Shown in pieces: positions 1 to 11,211 of a DNA stretch of 56,224 nucleotides (position 1 is its first letter; every line of letters starts with the position of its first letter). The position numbers and the translations under genes are program-made. Source of the DNA: an uncultured Coriobacteriaceae bacterium (lineage in GTDB: Bacteria > Actinomycetota > Coriobacteriia > Coriobacteriales > Coriobacteriaceae); NCBI GenBank assembly GCA_944320725.1, contig CALUIM010000019.1, forward strand, positions 1 through 56,224. Direction: 5' to 3'. The notes beneath the pieces are model-generated. The model was not told where the DNA came from, made no database searches, and saw nothing but the letters and a program-made list of their open reading frames with translations.

Positions 1-162
1 TACTCGCGCGAGGTGCTGCTGCACCGCGTCTGGGGCTTCGAGTACTGCGGCGGCACCCGTACGGTCGATGTGCACATCCGTCGTATCCGCTCGAAGGTGG
101 GCCCGCAAATCGCGGCGCACATCACGACGGTGCGCGGCGTGGGTTACCTGTTTAAAGACTAG
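1..162 (+). CDS. Response regulator, C-terminal DNA-binding domain (partial, 5' end outside window)
   Basis: The first 53 codons, open from base 1 to a TAG, encode the end of an OmpR/PhoB-type winged-helix domain. The helix that precedes VWGFEY, the recognition helix containing RTVDVHIRRIRSK, and the closing beta hairpin with VRGVGYLFKD are all in place. Such proteins are DNA-binding partners of membrane histidine kinases. The receiver domain lies outside the window and no kinase gene follows on this side. The next gene encodes an HtrA-type protease, and envelope-stress two-component systems often control such proteases, but that link is inference from position only. Confidence 0.93.
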   Translation, partial: YSREVLLHRVWGFEYCGGTRTVDVHIRRIRSKVGPQIAAHITTVRGVGYLFKD

Positions 163-366
163 CGTCTCGTTGCCGGCGCTGAGCGACGACAGGGACGGTG
201 TGCATGCGCCGGCCCCAAGCCCGTGTGCCCATCAACGCAGGCGTATCTCCATGCGCATGTAATCCATTTCTTAAGCCTTGCTGAAACCCTGCCGTATGGC
301 GTTTCTCTCGTGGATACAATGGGGTAAAACCTCGCAGAACGAAAAGAGAGGAAAGGAAGTACTCGC
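163..366. other. Intergenic region upstream of the HtrA gene
   Basis: This 204-base gap separates the regulator from the protease gene. A TACAAT hexamer at 315-320 is a plausible -10 box about 50 bases before the protease start, but I see no convincing -35 box at the right distance. A purine-rich ribosome site (GAGGAAAGGAAG) ends at 359. No terminator with a T-run is obvious. Confidence 0.35.
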
Positions 367-1848
367 ATGAACGATGAGCAGACGCCCCAGCGCCCTGAGG
401 GCATGGGGACGAATTCCGGTGCGGGTTCGCCTACGCCCCGTGTCGAGGTCGAACCCACGCCTACCGAGTCTGAGCAGGGGGCTGCGCAGACAACGCAGAT
501 GCCCGATTGGCAGCACGCATCCGGCCAGCACGCCGCGGGTCATGATGCCGCCGGCACGCAGAACATGCCGTTTGTGCCCACCGAGACCGTCACGCGCACC
601 GTGGTGAAAACCAAGACCAAGAAACTCCCGGTGTTCTTGGCGTCGCTCGCGGGCCTTGCCGTGGGCGCGGTGCTCGTCATTGCGCTCGTGATGTCGGGCG
701 CGTTCCGCATTACCGAGAGCAACGTCGAGGCGACGGGTGGCGACACCGTGCAGACGATCGATATCGATGCCGAGGACACCACGCTCGCCGAGGCGGTTGC
801 CGCCAAGACGCTGCCTTCGGTGGTCTCCATCACCACCGAGAGCGCTTCGGGCGGCGGCATCGGTTCGGGCTCCATTCTCGATACCGACGGCAACATTCTT
901 ACGAACTACCATGTGATCGAGGGCGCTACTTCGGTCATGGTCACCCTGAGCGATGAATCGAGCCATGAGGCCGAGATTGTGGGCTACGACGAGTCGAGCG
1001 ATCTCGCGGTGGTGCGCCTCACCGACGTCGCCGACCTCTCGCTGACGCCGATCGAGATCGCCGACTCCGACGATATCACCGTGGGCGAATGGGTCATGGC
1101 GATCGGTAGCCCCTTTGGCAACGAGCAGTCGGTCTCGACGGGTATCGTGAGCGCGCTGTATCGCTCCACGGCCATGCAGTCCTCGTCTGGCACCACCATC
1201 TACGCCAACATGATCCAGACCGATGCCGCCATCAACCCCGGCAACTCCGGCGGCGCGCTCGTGAACAGCGAGGGCAGGCTCATCGGTGTGAACTCCATCA
1301 TCGAGTCGTACTCGGGCTCGAGCTCGGGTGTGGGCTTTGCGATCCCGGTGAACTACGCCAAGAACATCGCCGACCAGATCATCGCTGGCGAGACCCCGGC
1401 GCATCCTTATCTCGGTGTGAACGTGAGCTCGGTGAACGCCTACACCGCGCGTCAGGAGAACCTCGCGGTAACCGAGGGCGCCTACATCGCGTCGGTGAAC
1501 GCCGGGACCCCTGCCGAGGAGGCAGGCCTTCAGCAGGGCGACATTGTGGTTGCGGTGAACGGCGAGGAGGTCACCTCGGCAGACGGCCTTATCATCGCGC
1601 TGCGTGAGTACGCGGTAGGCGATACGGTCACGCTTTCGGTGGTGCGCGGCACCGACGATACGGAGGTCGAGGTCACGCTGGGTTCGGATGCCGAGCTGCA
1701 GAGCGACCAGCAGGATAGCTCAGCCGGCAACAGCTCCGGCATGACCGAGGAAGAGCTGCTTGAGTACTTCAACCGGCTCTTTGGTGGCAACGGCTATGGC
1801 GATGGCTATGGTATGGGCGAGAGCTACGGGTATGGTCAGGGCTTCTAG
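367..1848 (+). CDS. HtrA/DegP-like membrane-anchored serine protease with PDZ domain
   Basis: 493 residues. A cytoplasmic, polar, Pro/Gln-rich head (1-80) is followed by one membrane segment (about 87-112), a trypsin-like domain and one PDZ domain (about 370-460). The catalytic triad is visible: H182 in TNYHVIEG, D212 in SSDLAVV and S294 in the GNSGGALV motif. This is the Gram-positive HtrA arrangement: the protease faces outwards and degrades or refolds damaged exported proteins. The protein ends in a Gly/Tyr-rich tail (GNGYGDGYGMGES and on) not needed in the family. A hairpin terminator lies just after the stop. The start is an ATG preceded by a GAGGAAAGGAAG ribosome site. Confidence 0.95.
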   Translation: MNDEQTPQRPEGMGTNSGAGSPTPRVEVEPTPTESEQGAAQTTQMPDWQHASGQHAAGHDAAGTQNMPFVPTETVTRTVVKTKTKKLPVFLASLAGLAVGAVLVIALVMSGAFRITESNVEATGGDTVQTIDIDAEDTTLAEAVAAKTLPSVVSITTESASGGGIGSGSILDTDGNILTNYHVIEGATSVMVTLSDESSHEAEIVGYDESSDLAVVRLTDVADLSLTPIEIADSDDITVGEWVMAIGSPFGNEQSVSTGIVSALYRSTAMQSSSGTTIYANMIQTDAAINPGNSGGALVNSEGRLIGVNSIIESYSGSSSGVGFAIPVNYAKNIADQIIAGETPAHPYLGVNVSSVNAYTARQENLAVTEGAYIASVNAGTPAEEAGLQQGDIVVAVNGEEVTSADGLIIALREYAVGDTVTLSVVRGTDDTEVEVTLGSDAELQSDQQDSSAGNSSGMTEEELLEYFNRLFGGNGYGDGYGMGESYGYGQGF

Positions 1849-1883
1849 CAGCGCTTTGAGTTGGGTAAGATAGCATCAACGCT

Positions 1884-1912
1884 CCGCCCTCGGCAGGTTG
1901 CGCCGAGGGCGG
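1884..1912 (+). terminator. Hairpin terminator after the HtrA gene
   Basis: A perfect 11-bp stem (CCGCCCTCGGC paired with GCCGAGGGCGG) with a 7-base loop, followed by TTTCGT. It sits 36 bases after the protease stop and before the dCMP deaminase start. Confidence 0.7.
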
Positions 1913-1943
1913 TTTCGTATATAGCCGGGATCGGGAGGTTGTC

Positions 1944-2417
1944 ATGCCGGGTAAGCGCCAGGACGTCATTAGCTGGGACGAGTTTTTCATGCGGGTCGCC
2001 ATCGCGGCGAGCTTGCGCAGCAAAGATCCCAACACGCAGGTAGGCGCCTGCATCGCCGACACCAATCACCGCATCCTCTCGGTGGGCTACAACGGCACGC
2101 CCTCCGGTCTCAACGACGACGAGTTCCCCTGGGACACTGCGCCCGATCCGCTCTACGACAAGCACAACTATGTGATCCATGCCGAGGCGAACGCGATCTT
2201 GAACTATCGTGGCTCGCTCAAAGACATGACGGGCGCTACCGTGTACGTCACGCTCTTCCCGTGCCACGAGTGCGCTAAAACGCTCGTTCAAGCAGGCATC
2301 GGCGAGGTGGTGTACCTCGACAACAAATACGCGGGAACCGAGGATAACCTTATCGCCCAGAACATCTTCGACCGCTGCGGTATTGCCTACCGCCAGGTTG
2401 AGCTTTCGGAGGAGTAG
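1944..2417 (+). CDS. Deoxycytidylate (dCMP) deaminase
   Basis: 157 residues, the usual size. The zinc-dependent cytidine-deaminase fold is shown by HAEANAI (zinc His and catalytic Glu) and PCHECAK (two zinc Cys). The enzyme converts dCMP to dUMP, which feeds dTMP synthesis in the cytoplasm. Homologues in Firmicutes are named comEB. The ATG is preceded by GGGAGGTTGTC. The stop codon begins a 9-bp inverted repeat (TAGGAGGCA at 2415-2423, TGCCTCCTA at 2471-2479) that could end transcription before the rnf promoter. Confidence 0.9.
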   Translation: MPGKRQDVISWDEFFMRVAIAASLRSKDPNTQVGACIADTNHRILSVGYNGTPSGLNDDEFPWDTAPDPLYDKHNYVIHAEANAILNYRGSLKDMTGATVYVTLFPCHECAKTLVQAGIGEVVYLDNKYAGTEDNLIAQNIFDRCGIAYRQVELSEE

Positions 2418-2540
2418 GAGGCACTGCGTTGTGTCTGCCGACATGTGGTAGGTCATAGGACAGTGCGCGCTGCCTCCTAATCTATTCTTAAAAAAGAATA
2501 ATCAGAATGCCGCCATGCGGCTGTGTGCGCCAATCTCGTG

Positions 2541-2569
2541 TTCAAAATGTGGAGACACATCGTTACAAT
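2541..2569 (+). promoter_or_regulatory. Sigma-70-type promoter of the rnf-like operon
   Basis: TTCAAA (2541-2546) and TACAAT (2564-2569) are separated by 17 bases, about 75 bases before the rnfC start. Just upstream is an AT-rich palindrome, ATTCTT-AAAA-AAGAAT (2484-2499), possibly a regulator site. Confidence 0.6.
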
Positions 2570-2645
2570 AGAGAGCAGGCATGCTTCTACATCGTGCTAA
2601 CTAACGAGATTGCCTGATCTCGTTTTGAGAGGGGAAGGGGAGTTG

Positions 2646-3983
2646 ATGTTCTCTCTGCACAAGACGCTGGGCGGCGTGCATCCGCCCCAGTGCAAGGACA
2701 CGCGTGACTGCCCCGTCACGTCGATCGATCCACCCAAACAGGTGCGCATACCGCTGAACATGCATATCGGCGCGCCCTGCAAGCCTGTGGTGGCAGAAGG
2801 CGACCACGTGTACGTGGGCACGCTGATCGGCGACGGCGAGGGGCTGTACGCGCCCATCCATGCATCGGTCTCGGGTACGGTGACCTTTGTGGGAACCGAG
2901 ACGCTGCCCACGGGCCAGACGGCCCCGGTGGTCGAGATCGCCTCGGATGGCAAGATGGAGCACGACCCCGCCATCGCGGTGCCGAGCTACACCACGAAAG
3001 AGGAGTTCATCGACTGCGTGCGCGCATCCGGCATGGTCGGTTTGGGCGGCGCGTCGTTCCCCACGTGGTTCAAGATGCGTGCTCCCAAGGGCAAGGAGTT
3101 CGAGTACCTCCTCATCAACGCCATGGAGTGCGAGCCGTTCATCACGAGCGACTTCCGCCAGATGCTCGAGCACACCGAGCGTGTGGTGGAGGGCGTGGCG
3201 CGTTGCGCTCGCGCACTCGAGATTCCGGCGGCTTGCATTGGCGTCGAGAACAACAAGCCCGAGGCGCAGGACGCCCTCGAGGCCATGATCAAGGAGAAGG
3301 GCTACGAGGACTTCATCGAGGTGCTGCGTGTGCCCACCAAGTATCCCGCCGGCGGCGAGAAGGTCGTCATCGAGGCCGCTACGGGACGTCAGGTTCCCGC
3401 CGGTGGCCTGCCGGCCGACGTGGGCTGCCTCGTGATGAACGTCACCACGGTGTCGATGGTGGAGGAGTTCTTCCGCAGCGGCATGCCGCTCGTGAGCAAG
3501 GTGCTCACCATCGCCGGTGACTGCGTGGCCAATCCGGGCAACTATGAGGTGCCCATTGGCATCAGCGTGCATGATGCGGTTGAGGCCACGGGTGGCCTTT
3601 CCAAGGATCCGCGCAAGATCATCATGGGCGGTCCCATGATGGGTCGCACGATCTCCGATATCGACTGCCCGATCCTGAAGGCCAACAACGCCATCCTCTG
3701 CATTGAGGACAAGGCGATTTTGCCCGACGAGACGCCCTGCATCCGTTGCGGCCGTTGCGTGCGTGCGTGCCCCTTGGGACTCATGCCCTTCGCGATCGAT
3801 GCCGCCGCCCGTGCTCACGACGCCGTTAAGCTCGATGAGTTCGCGGTCATGAACTGCATGGAGTGCGGTTCTTGCGCATTTGCCTGCCCGGCGCACCGCC
3901 GCATCACCGCCTCGATTCACGAGGGCAAGGGCATCTACCGCTCCGAGGTCGCGCGCCTCACGCAACCTGTGAAGGGGGCTTAA
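2646..3983 (+). CDS. rnfC: Rnf-like electron transport complex subunit C
   Basis: 445 residues from the ATG at 2646, chosen because GAGGGGAAGGGGAG lies just upstream; a longer TTG start at 2610 is less likely. RnfC is the peripheral cytoplasmic NAD(H)-binding subunit. Seen here: the glycine-rich GLGGASFPT loop, NAMECEPFITSD, the YPAGGEKVVIEAATGR segment and GGLPADVG, all as in canonical RnfC. Two ferredoxin-type cluster motifs follow (C365, C368, C371, C375 and C404, C407, C410, C414). First gene of rnfC-D-G-E-A. This subunit looks fully functional, unlike the cysteine-poor A and E subunits of the same operon. Confidence 0.95.
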   Translation: MFSLHKTLGGVHPPQCKDTRDCPVTSIDPPKQVRIPLNMHIGAPCKPVVAEGDHVYVGTLIGDGEGLYAPIHASVSGTVTFVGTETLPTGQTAPVVEIASDGKMEHDPAIAVPSYTTKEEFIDCVRASGMVGLGGASFPTWFKMRAPKGKEFEYLLINAMECEPFITSDFRQMLEHTERVVEGVARCARALEIPAACIGVENNKPEAQDALEAMIKEKGYEDFIEVLRVPTKYPAGGEKVVIEAATGRQVPAGGLPADVGCLVMNVTTVSMVEEFFRSGMPLVSKVLTIAGDCVANPGNYEVPIGISVHDAVEATGGLSKDPRKIIMGGPMMGRTISDIDCPILKANNAILCIEDKAILPDETPCIRCGRCVRACPLGLMPFAIDAAARAHDAVKLDEFAVMNCMECGSCAFACPAHRRITASIHEGKGIYRSEVARLTQPVKGA

Positions 3984-3986
3984 GCG

Positions 3987-4919
3987 ATGAACCTGATCAA
4001 CGAGGCGTCCCCTCATTTCCACGGGGACTCGATGACATTCAAGATCATGGGGTGCGTGTGCCTGGCGCTCGTGCCCACGCTTATCGCGGCCACCGTGCTC
4101 TACGGTCTGGGCGCGCCGCTGCTCGTGCTCGTGTGCATTGCCACCGCGCTCGTGTGCGAGCACCTGTGCTGCATCATCATGCATCGCGAGAGCACCGCGG
4201 GTGATCTCTCCTGCGTGGTTACCGCCATGCTGCTCGCCTTTACCCTGCCCGCGAGCTGCCCGTTTGGCATTGCAGCGCTGGGTACGGCATTCGCCATTAT
4301 CGTGGTGAAGATGCTCTTCGGCGGCATTGGCACCAACGTCTTCAATCCGGCGGTTGCGGGCCGTATCTTCATCATGGTCGCGCTGCCCTCGGCGCTTTCC
4401 AGCTATCCGGATGTTATGGGCAAGCCGCTCGATGCCATCACCGGCGCCACCCCGCTCGCCATGGTTGCCTCCGGCGCCGAGCCCTACAGCTACATGGACA
4501 TGCTGCTGGGCAACCATGCCGGCGCACTTGGCGAGACCTGCATCATCACGCTGCTCATTGGCTACATCTTCCTGTTGGCGGTCAAGGTCGTCGACGGTTG
4601 GGCAACCGTTCCCTTCATTGGCACGGTGGCCATCGTCACGGCGCTTGGCGGCCAGGATCCTGTCTACCAGGTGCTCTCCGGCGGTCTTGCGCTCGGTGCT
4701 TTCTTCATGGCGACCGACTACACCACGACGCCCATGACGCCCAAGGGCAAGATCATCTTCGGTATCGGGTGCGGCCTTATCACCGCGCTCGTCCGCCTGT
4801 TCGCCTCCGCTCCCGAGGGCGTGGCGTTCTCCATTCTCTTCATGAACATGTTCGTTCCGCTGATCGACCGCTACACGCGGACGCAGCCGGTGGGAGGTGT
4901 CAAGAATGCCCTCGTCTAA
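3987..4919 (+). CDS. rnfD: Rnf-like electron transport complex subunit D (membrane, FMN-carrying)
   Basis: 310 residues, mostly hydrophobic with about nine to ten membrane segments. The ITGAT motif (T152-T155) matches the (S/T)GAT site where the ApbE flavin transferase attaches FMN to a threonine in RnfD/NqrB, so T155 is the likely flavinylated residue. The start lies 3 bases after the rnfC stop; the 3' end overlaps rnfG by 14 bases. RnfD normally passes electrons through the membrane beside RnfG and forms part of the ion path. No apbE gene is in the window. Confidence 0.94.
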   Translation: MNLINEASPHFHGDSMTFKIMGCVCLALVPTLIAATVLYGLGAPLLVLVCIATALVCEHLCCIIMHRESTAGDLSCVVTAMLLAFTLPASCPFGIAALGTAFAIIVVKMLFGGIGTNVFNPAVAGRIFIMVALPSALSSYPDVMGKPLDAITGATPLAMVASGAEPYSYMDMLLGNHAGALGETCIITLLIGYIFLLAVKVVDGWATVPFIGTVAIVTALGGQDPVYQVLSGGLALGAFFMATDYTTTPMTPKGKIIFGIGCGLITALVRLFASAPEGVAFSILFMNMFVPLIDRYTRTQPVGGVKNALV

Positions 4920-5520
4920 CGAATCCACGTCCAAGCTCAGCTGGATCGCCCGCCATCGCAACGGCTCGCTCTACACGTTCGTGGTTGTGCTGGCCGCCGC
5001 GCTGGTGTGCGGCATCGTGATGTCCGGCGCCTATTACTACGGTCAGTGGGGCTCGACCGCGTTCGCGGATGCCGACGCCCGTCTCGACGAGGCGCAGGGC
5101 GGCGCCCAGCGCGCACTGCTGTTCCCCGATGCCGGCTCGTTCACCGAGGTCGCCGCTCCCTCCATCGAGGGTCTGAACTCGGTGTACCAGGCCGATACCG
5201 GCGGGTATGTGTTCGATGTGACCTCGGCTGGTTACGCGGGCGACGTCGAGCTCATGGTGGGCATTGCAAACGACGGTACCGTGGCCGGCATCCAGGTGGT
5301 TGCCGAGAACGAGACCGACGGCATTGGCTCCAACGCCCTGACCGACGATTTCTTCGGCACGTTCACAGGCCTTGAGGCGACCGGCACCCTCACCATCGAG
5401 GAGCCGGGCTCCGACGAGACCCAGGTCGACGGCATCTCCGGCGCTACGTTCACCTCGACCGCCGTGGTCGAGAACCTCAACATCGCCTTCGAGGCGTACG
5501 CTCAGCTGGGAGGTAACTAA
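4906..5520 (+). CDS. rnfG: Rnf-like electron transport complex subunit G (extracytoplasmic FMN subunit)
   Basis: 204 residues from the ATG at 4906, preceded by GGAGGTG; the GTG at 4897 lies inside that ribosome site. One membrane anchor (about 22-46) is followed by an FMN-binding domain outside the membrane. DGISGATFTST gives the SGAT flavinylation site, with T181 the likely covalent FMN threonine. In known complexes RnfG relays electrons between RnfD and the RnfA/RnfE iron-sulfur cluster. That cluster's ligands are absent here, so the partner of this flavin is uncertain. Confidence 0.93.
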   Translation: MPSSNESTSKLSWIARHRNGSLYTFVVVLAAALVCGIVMSGAYYYGQWGSTAFADADARLDEAQGGAQRALLFPDAGSFTEVAAPSIEGLNSVYQADTGGYVFDVTSAGYAGDVELMVGIANDGTVAGIQVVAENETDGIGSNALTDDFFGTFTGLEATGTLTIEEPGSDETQVDGISGATFTSTAVVENLNIAFEAYAQLGGN

Positions 5521-5521
5521 G

Positions 5522-6181
5522 ATGGCACTGCATGAATCCGTGGTGCGTGAGCAGAACGAGCGGCTGAGCGCGCTCGTGCACACGCCCACCTTCTTGGTGG
5601 TTGCCGGCTCGCTGACCGGCTTGGCCGCCGCCACGTCGTTTGAGAACGGCGTTGCCATGGGCGCGGTAAGCGCCATCGCCATCGTGGTTATGGCGATCCT
5701 CGCGCGTCCGCTGCGCTCCATTACCGGTATCTTCGCGCGCATCCCGGTGCTGCTGCTGGTGAGCGCGACGGTGGTGACGCTCATCTCGTTTGCGGTCCGC
5801 GTGATCGATCCCGTAGCGCATCAGGAGCTCGGCATCTATCTGCCGCTCGCTGCGGTGAACGGCCTTGTGGTCGCCTTCATCTACGATGACGGTTTCACGG
5901 GCGATCCCGCGCGCGGCTCTGCAGCGGGCACGGCGCTCTTCGGTGCGGTGTGCACGTTCGCCACGCTCGCCTTCGTTGGCTTCATCAACGGCATGTTCTC
6001 CACCGGCGAGGTGTTTGGTCTGGTGAACAAGGAGCTCGCCGCCTCACCGATCGCGATCTTCGGGACGCCTGCGGGCTCGCTGCTCGTGCTTGCGCTCGTG
6101 GCCGTGTTCGTGAATTCGATCATCGCGGCAGTTCACGCCGATGCCGCCGATGATGCGGTTGCTCAGGGAGGTGAGCGCTAA
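5522..6181 (+). CDS. rnfE: Rnf-like electron transport complex subunit E (conserved cysteines absent)
   Basis: 219 residues, multi-spanning membrane protein. The ATG follows the rnfG stop by one base, with GGGAGGTAAC upstream. The family is recognised from TPTFLVVAG, ENGVAMG, LGIYLPLAAVNGLVV and the C-terminal FGTPAGSLLVLALV. Aligned by eye to E. coli RsxE, the first [2Fe-2S] cysteine (LGLCP) is L31 and the second (VTNC) is G114. Both ligands from this subunit are therefore lost while the surrounding Gly, Asn and Pro residues remain. The TAA shares its last base with the rnfA ATG (TAATG). Confidence 0.9.
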   Translation: MALHESVVREQNERLSALVHTPTFLVVAGSLTGLAAATSFENGVAMGAVSAIAIVVMAILARPLRSITGIFARIPVLLLVSATVVTLISFAVRVIDPVAHQELGIYLPLAAVNGLVVAFIYDDGFTGDPARGSAAGTALFGAVCTFATLAFVGFINGMFSTGEVFGLVNKELAASPIAIFGTPAGSLLVLALVAVFVNSIIAAVHADAADDAVAQGGER

Positions 6182-6777
6182 TGGAGTTTCTGAACGCGCT
6201 CTTTTCTGCCGCGCTTGATCAGAACATCGTATATGGTCAGCTCGTCGGCATGGTTGCGGTCATCTTGATCGCGCAGCGCCCCCAGGATGCATTTCGGTTC
6301 GGCGGCGCGCTGTGGGCTTCCTGCTTCGTTGCGGGCCTGCTTGGCTGGCCGCTCTACACGTGGGTACTGGTGCCGTGGGGCCTTACCTACCTGGCACCCG
6401 CGCTCTATCTGCTGGTGAGCAGTGCCGTTATCTTCGCTGTGGGCGCCTATATGGCAACCGGCAAGGATAAGGTGGAGCGCACGCATATCTATCAGATGTG
6501 CGCCGTGCTCGCGGTGAACGCCGCGGTGCTCGCGGTCCCGCTCGCGCTCGCTGCATCCACCGAGGTTGCAACCTACGATGTTGCCATCGGCTCAGCGTTC
6601 GGCGCCGGCCTGGGCGCCTTCATCGCGGTGGTGCTCTTCGCCACCGTTCGCGATCGCATCGACGATACGCTCGTGCCCGGCGTGTTGCGCGGCCTGCCCA
6701 TCTCGCTCGTTACCGCCTCGCTCATGGCGCTCGCGTTCACGGGCGTTGCGGGCATCGCCGGCGGCATGTTCGTCTAA
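6181..6777 (+). CDS. rnfA: Rnf-like electron transport complex subunit A (conserved cysteines absent)
   Basis: 198 residues, about six membrane segments. The C-terminal half matches E. coli RsxA well (VVLFATVRDR, VPGVLRGLPISLVTASLMALAF). The two cysteines that, with two of RnfE, bind the intramembrane [2Fe-2S] cluster are replaced: the GLCPF motif reads GMVAV (V25) and TNCAVL reads VNAAVL (A114). Two other cysteines, C48 and C107, lie at unconserved places. The start ATG overlaps the rnfE stop by one base. The fold is intact, so the protein is probably made, but it should not carry the usual cluster. Confidence 0.9.
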   Translation: MEFLNALFSAALDQNIVYGQLVGMVAVILIAQRPQDAFRFGGALWASCFVAGLLGWPLYTWVLVPWGLTYLAPALYLLVSSAVIFAVGAYMATGKDKVERTHIYQMCAVLAVNAAVLAVPLALAASTEVATYDVAIGSAFGAGLGAFIAVVLFATVRDRIDDTLVPGVLRGLPISLVTASLMALAFTGVAGIAGGMFV

Positions 6778-6790
6778 GGAGGTTTGAATC

Positions 6791-9375
<2,585 letters not shown>

Positions 9376-9534
9376 GCGCGTCTTACCGATTCCTTACTAA
9401 ATCCGTCATCTCCCTTTACCAAACATGCGTCGTCGACCCGGTACGCTCGACGTTCCAGCAGTTTTGACCAATCTGCCCGCGCGACACCGAAACGCGCGTG
9501 CGCGCTGCGCATCCTATGGGCAGAAGGGGAGACC

Positions 9535-10290
9535 ATGGGCTTGCGGAACGACATTGCCGCACGCGTGCGGGCGGCGCAAAGGGATACGCATCGGGCTGAT
9601 GACCTGGTGCGCGATTACCTGCCGTTCATTAAAGCCGAGACGGCGAAGTTCATGGGACGGTCCCCCATTGAGGGGTCTGATGACGAGCTGGGAATCGCTA
9701 TGTTCGCGTTTCATGAGGCGATAATGGCATACGACGCACGGCGTGGCGCCTTCCTGCCGCTCGCTGCACGCTTCATCAAGAATCGCCTCATCGACTACCG
9801 CCGCCGCGAGGCGCGTCATCTCACGGTTGTATCGCTCGACGCCGCGACCGAAGACGCCGACGGCGATGAGCGCCGTCCCCTTGCGGAGCAGCTTGCCGGC
9901 GAGCACCCCGATATGGACGAGGGCATGGTGCGGGAGGCGACGCGCAAGGAGATCGCAGAGCTCGCAGCTCTGCTCGAGACCTTCGGCGTCTCGTTTGGCG
10001 ACGTAGCCGATAACTGCCCCAAGCAGGATCGCACACTTGAAGTGTGCCGCCAAGCCATCCGCTACGCGCGTGAGCATGTCGAGCTCATCGAGCAGCTCGA
10101 GAAAACGGGCAGGCTGCCGCTCGCCGCGCTCGCCAAGGGCGCGGGGGTCGAACGCAAAACGCTCGAGCGCCATCGTCGCTACCTCGTGGCGATGCTGCTT
10201 ATCTATACCAACGGGTTCGATATCATCCGCGGCCACCTCTATAAGGTGGTCGGTGTCCCGCGCAAGCTGGCGGGGGGCGATGCGGCATGA
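9535..10290 (+). CDS. sigI: SigI-type alternative sigma factor
   Basis: 251 residues. A region-2-like N-terminal half (DLVRDYLPFIKAET, AIMAYDARRGAFLPLAARFIKNRLIDYRRR) and a C-terminal helical domain (LPLAALAKGAGVERKTLERHRRYLVAMLLIYTN) match the SigI family of Firmicutes, which pairs with RsgI anti-sigma factors. SigI factors direct RNA polymerase to stress or polysaccharide-related genes. The ATG follows AAGGGGAG, and the stop overlaps the next gene by ATGA, so the two are translationally coupled. The next gene has RsgI architecture, which strengthens the call. Confidence 0.88.
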   Translation: MGLRNDIAARVRAAQRDTHRADDLVRDYLPFIKAETAKFMGRSPIEGSDDELGIAMFAFHEAIMAYDARRGAFLPLAARFIKNRLIDYRRREARHLTVVSLDAATEDADGDERRPLAEQLAGEHPDMDEGMVREATRKEIAELAALLETFGVSFGDVADNCPKQDRTLEVCRQAIRYAREHVELIEQLEKTGRLPLAALAKGAGVERKTLERHRRYLVAMLLIYTNGFDIIRGHLYKVVGVPRKLAGGDAA

Positions 10291-11045
10291 GATACCTGGT
10301 GCTCGAGTGCATGCTGAGCCATGCCGTCGTGCTCGACGAAGCGGGGCGCGTGATGCGCGTGCCCAACTTGGGGTACACCGTGGGCGAGATGCACGAGGAC
10401 ATCTACCTCGCCGACACGCCCGTAGACGATGCCTCCGATGCCGTCCGGCGCCGCGGCTCGTCACGCAAGGCGTGCTGGCTGGCTGCCGCCGCGTGCCTCT
10501 GCGTTGCGATCATCGGCGGCGCGTGGTTCTGGCAGACGCCGCGCGGCACCGTGCATCTTGAGATTAATCCGTCCGTTGCCATCGAGGTCAATCGGTTCGA
10601 TCGCGTGGTGGGCCTTACCGGTGAGAACGCCGACGGCGATGCCCTGATTGAGGACTATTGGTCGTACGGTAAGGACGCCGAGACGGTGGTCTTCGAGCTG
10701 ACCGACCGCGCTGAGGATGCGGGTGACCTCGCAGCGGGCGGCGCGGTGGCGCTCGATGTCGCCTCAGATGACGAGCCGTGGCGCGCCGAGATAGAAGAGC
10801 GCTTGATCGAGGATCTCTCTGAGCATGTCGGCGAGGGCATTATGGTTGCACGGAAGGCGGATATCGAGGCGGTGCAGGCGGCGGCAGATGAGCTGCCCGA
10901 CGCCGTGATCGTCGCGGTACCCGAGCCCGGTCCAACCCCCGAGCCCGAGCCGGCGGCACCCGCCGTGCCCGCTCCAAGTCCCGCGCCGGCGCCCAGCGAT
11001 GATAGCGGGTACGGAGACTCGGGCTACAGCGACTACGACGACTAG
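10287..11045 (+). CDS. rsgI: RsgI-like membrane anti-sigma factor
   Basis: 252 residues. An N-terminal cytoplasmic RsgI_N-like domain (YLVLECMLSHAVVLDEAG) would bind SigI. One membrane segment (about 61-82) leads to an extracytoplasmic domain beginning GTVHLEINPSVAIEVN. The Asn-Pro pair (N94-P95) corresponds to the site at which clostridial and Bacillus RsgI proteins are known to self-cleave during signalling. A Pro/Glu/Ala-rich linker (about 209-236) follows, ending in a Gly/Tyr/Asp tail (SGYGDSGYSDYDD). No sugar-binding module is present, unlike many clostridial RsgI proteins, so the signal is unknown. Confidence 0.87.
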   Translation: MRYLVLECMLSHAVVLDEAGRVMRVPNLGYTVGEMHEDIYLADTPVDDASDAVRRRGSSRKACWLAAAACLCVAIIGGAWFWQTPRGTVHLEINPSVAIEVNRFDRVVGLTGENADGDALIEDYWSYGKDAETVVFELTDRAEDAGDLAAGGAVALDVASDDEPWRAEIEERLIEDLSEHVGEGIMVARKADIEAVQAAADELPDAVIVAVPEPGPTPEPEPAAPAVPAPSPAPAPSDDSGYGDSGYSDYDD

Positions 11046-11211
11046 CGGAGCGCTGCGTTCATCGTTGCGACCTGCCGCAGCGTGCTCGATGACGTTGCTT
11101 GAAAACAATCGAAAAAAAGTTCCGCACGACCCCGGTTTGCCCGTGCTCCCTCCGCAACCTATCACTGTCAGATGGAACAACCGGAACCATCCGGTGACTG
11201 AAGGAGGAACC

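Noticed and set aside
2601-4961. 786-codon open frame on the minus strand across rnfC and rnfD
   Set aside because: It is a GC-rich antisense shadow: the composition is His/Arg/Asp/Gly-rich with no family motif, while the plus strand encodes unmistakable RnfC and RnfD. The same holds for the long opposite-strand frames over gatB, ligA, nrdJ, moaA and metH.
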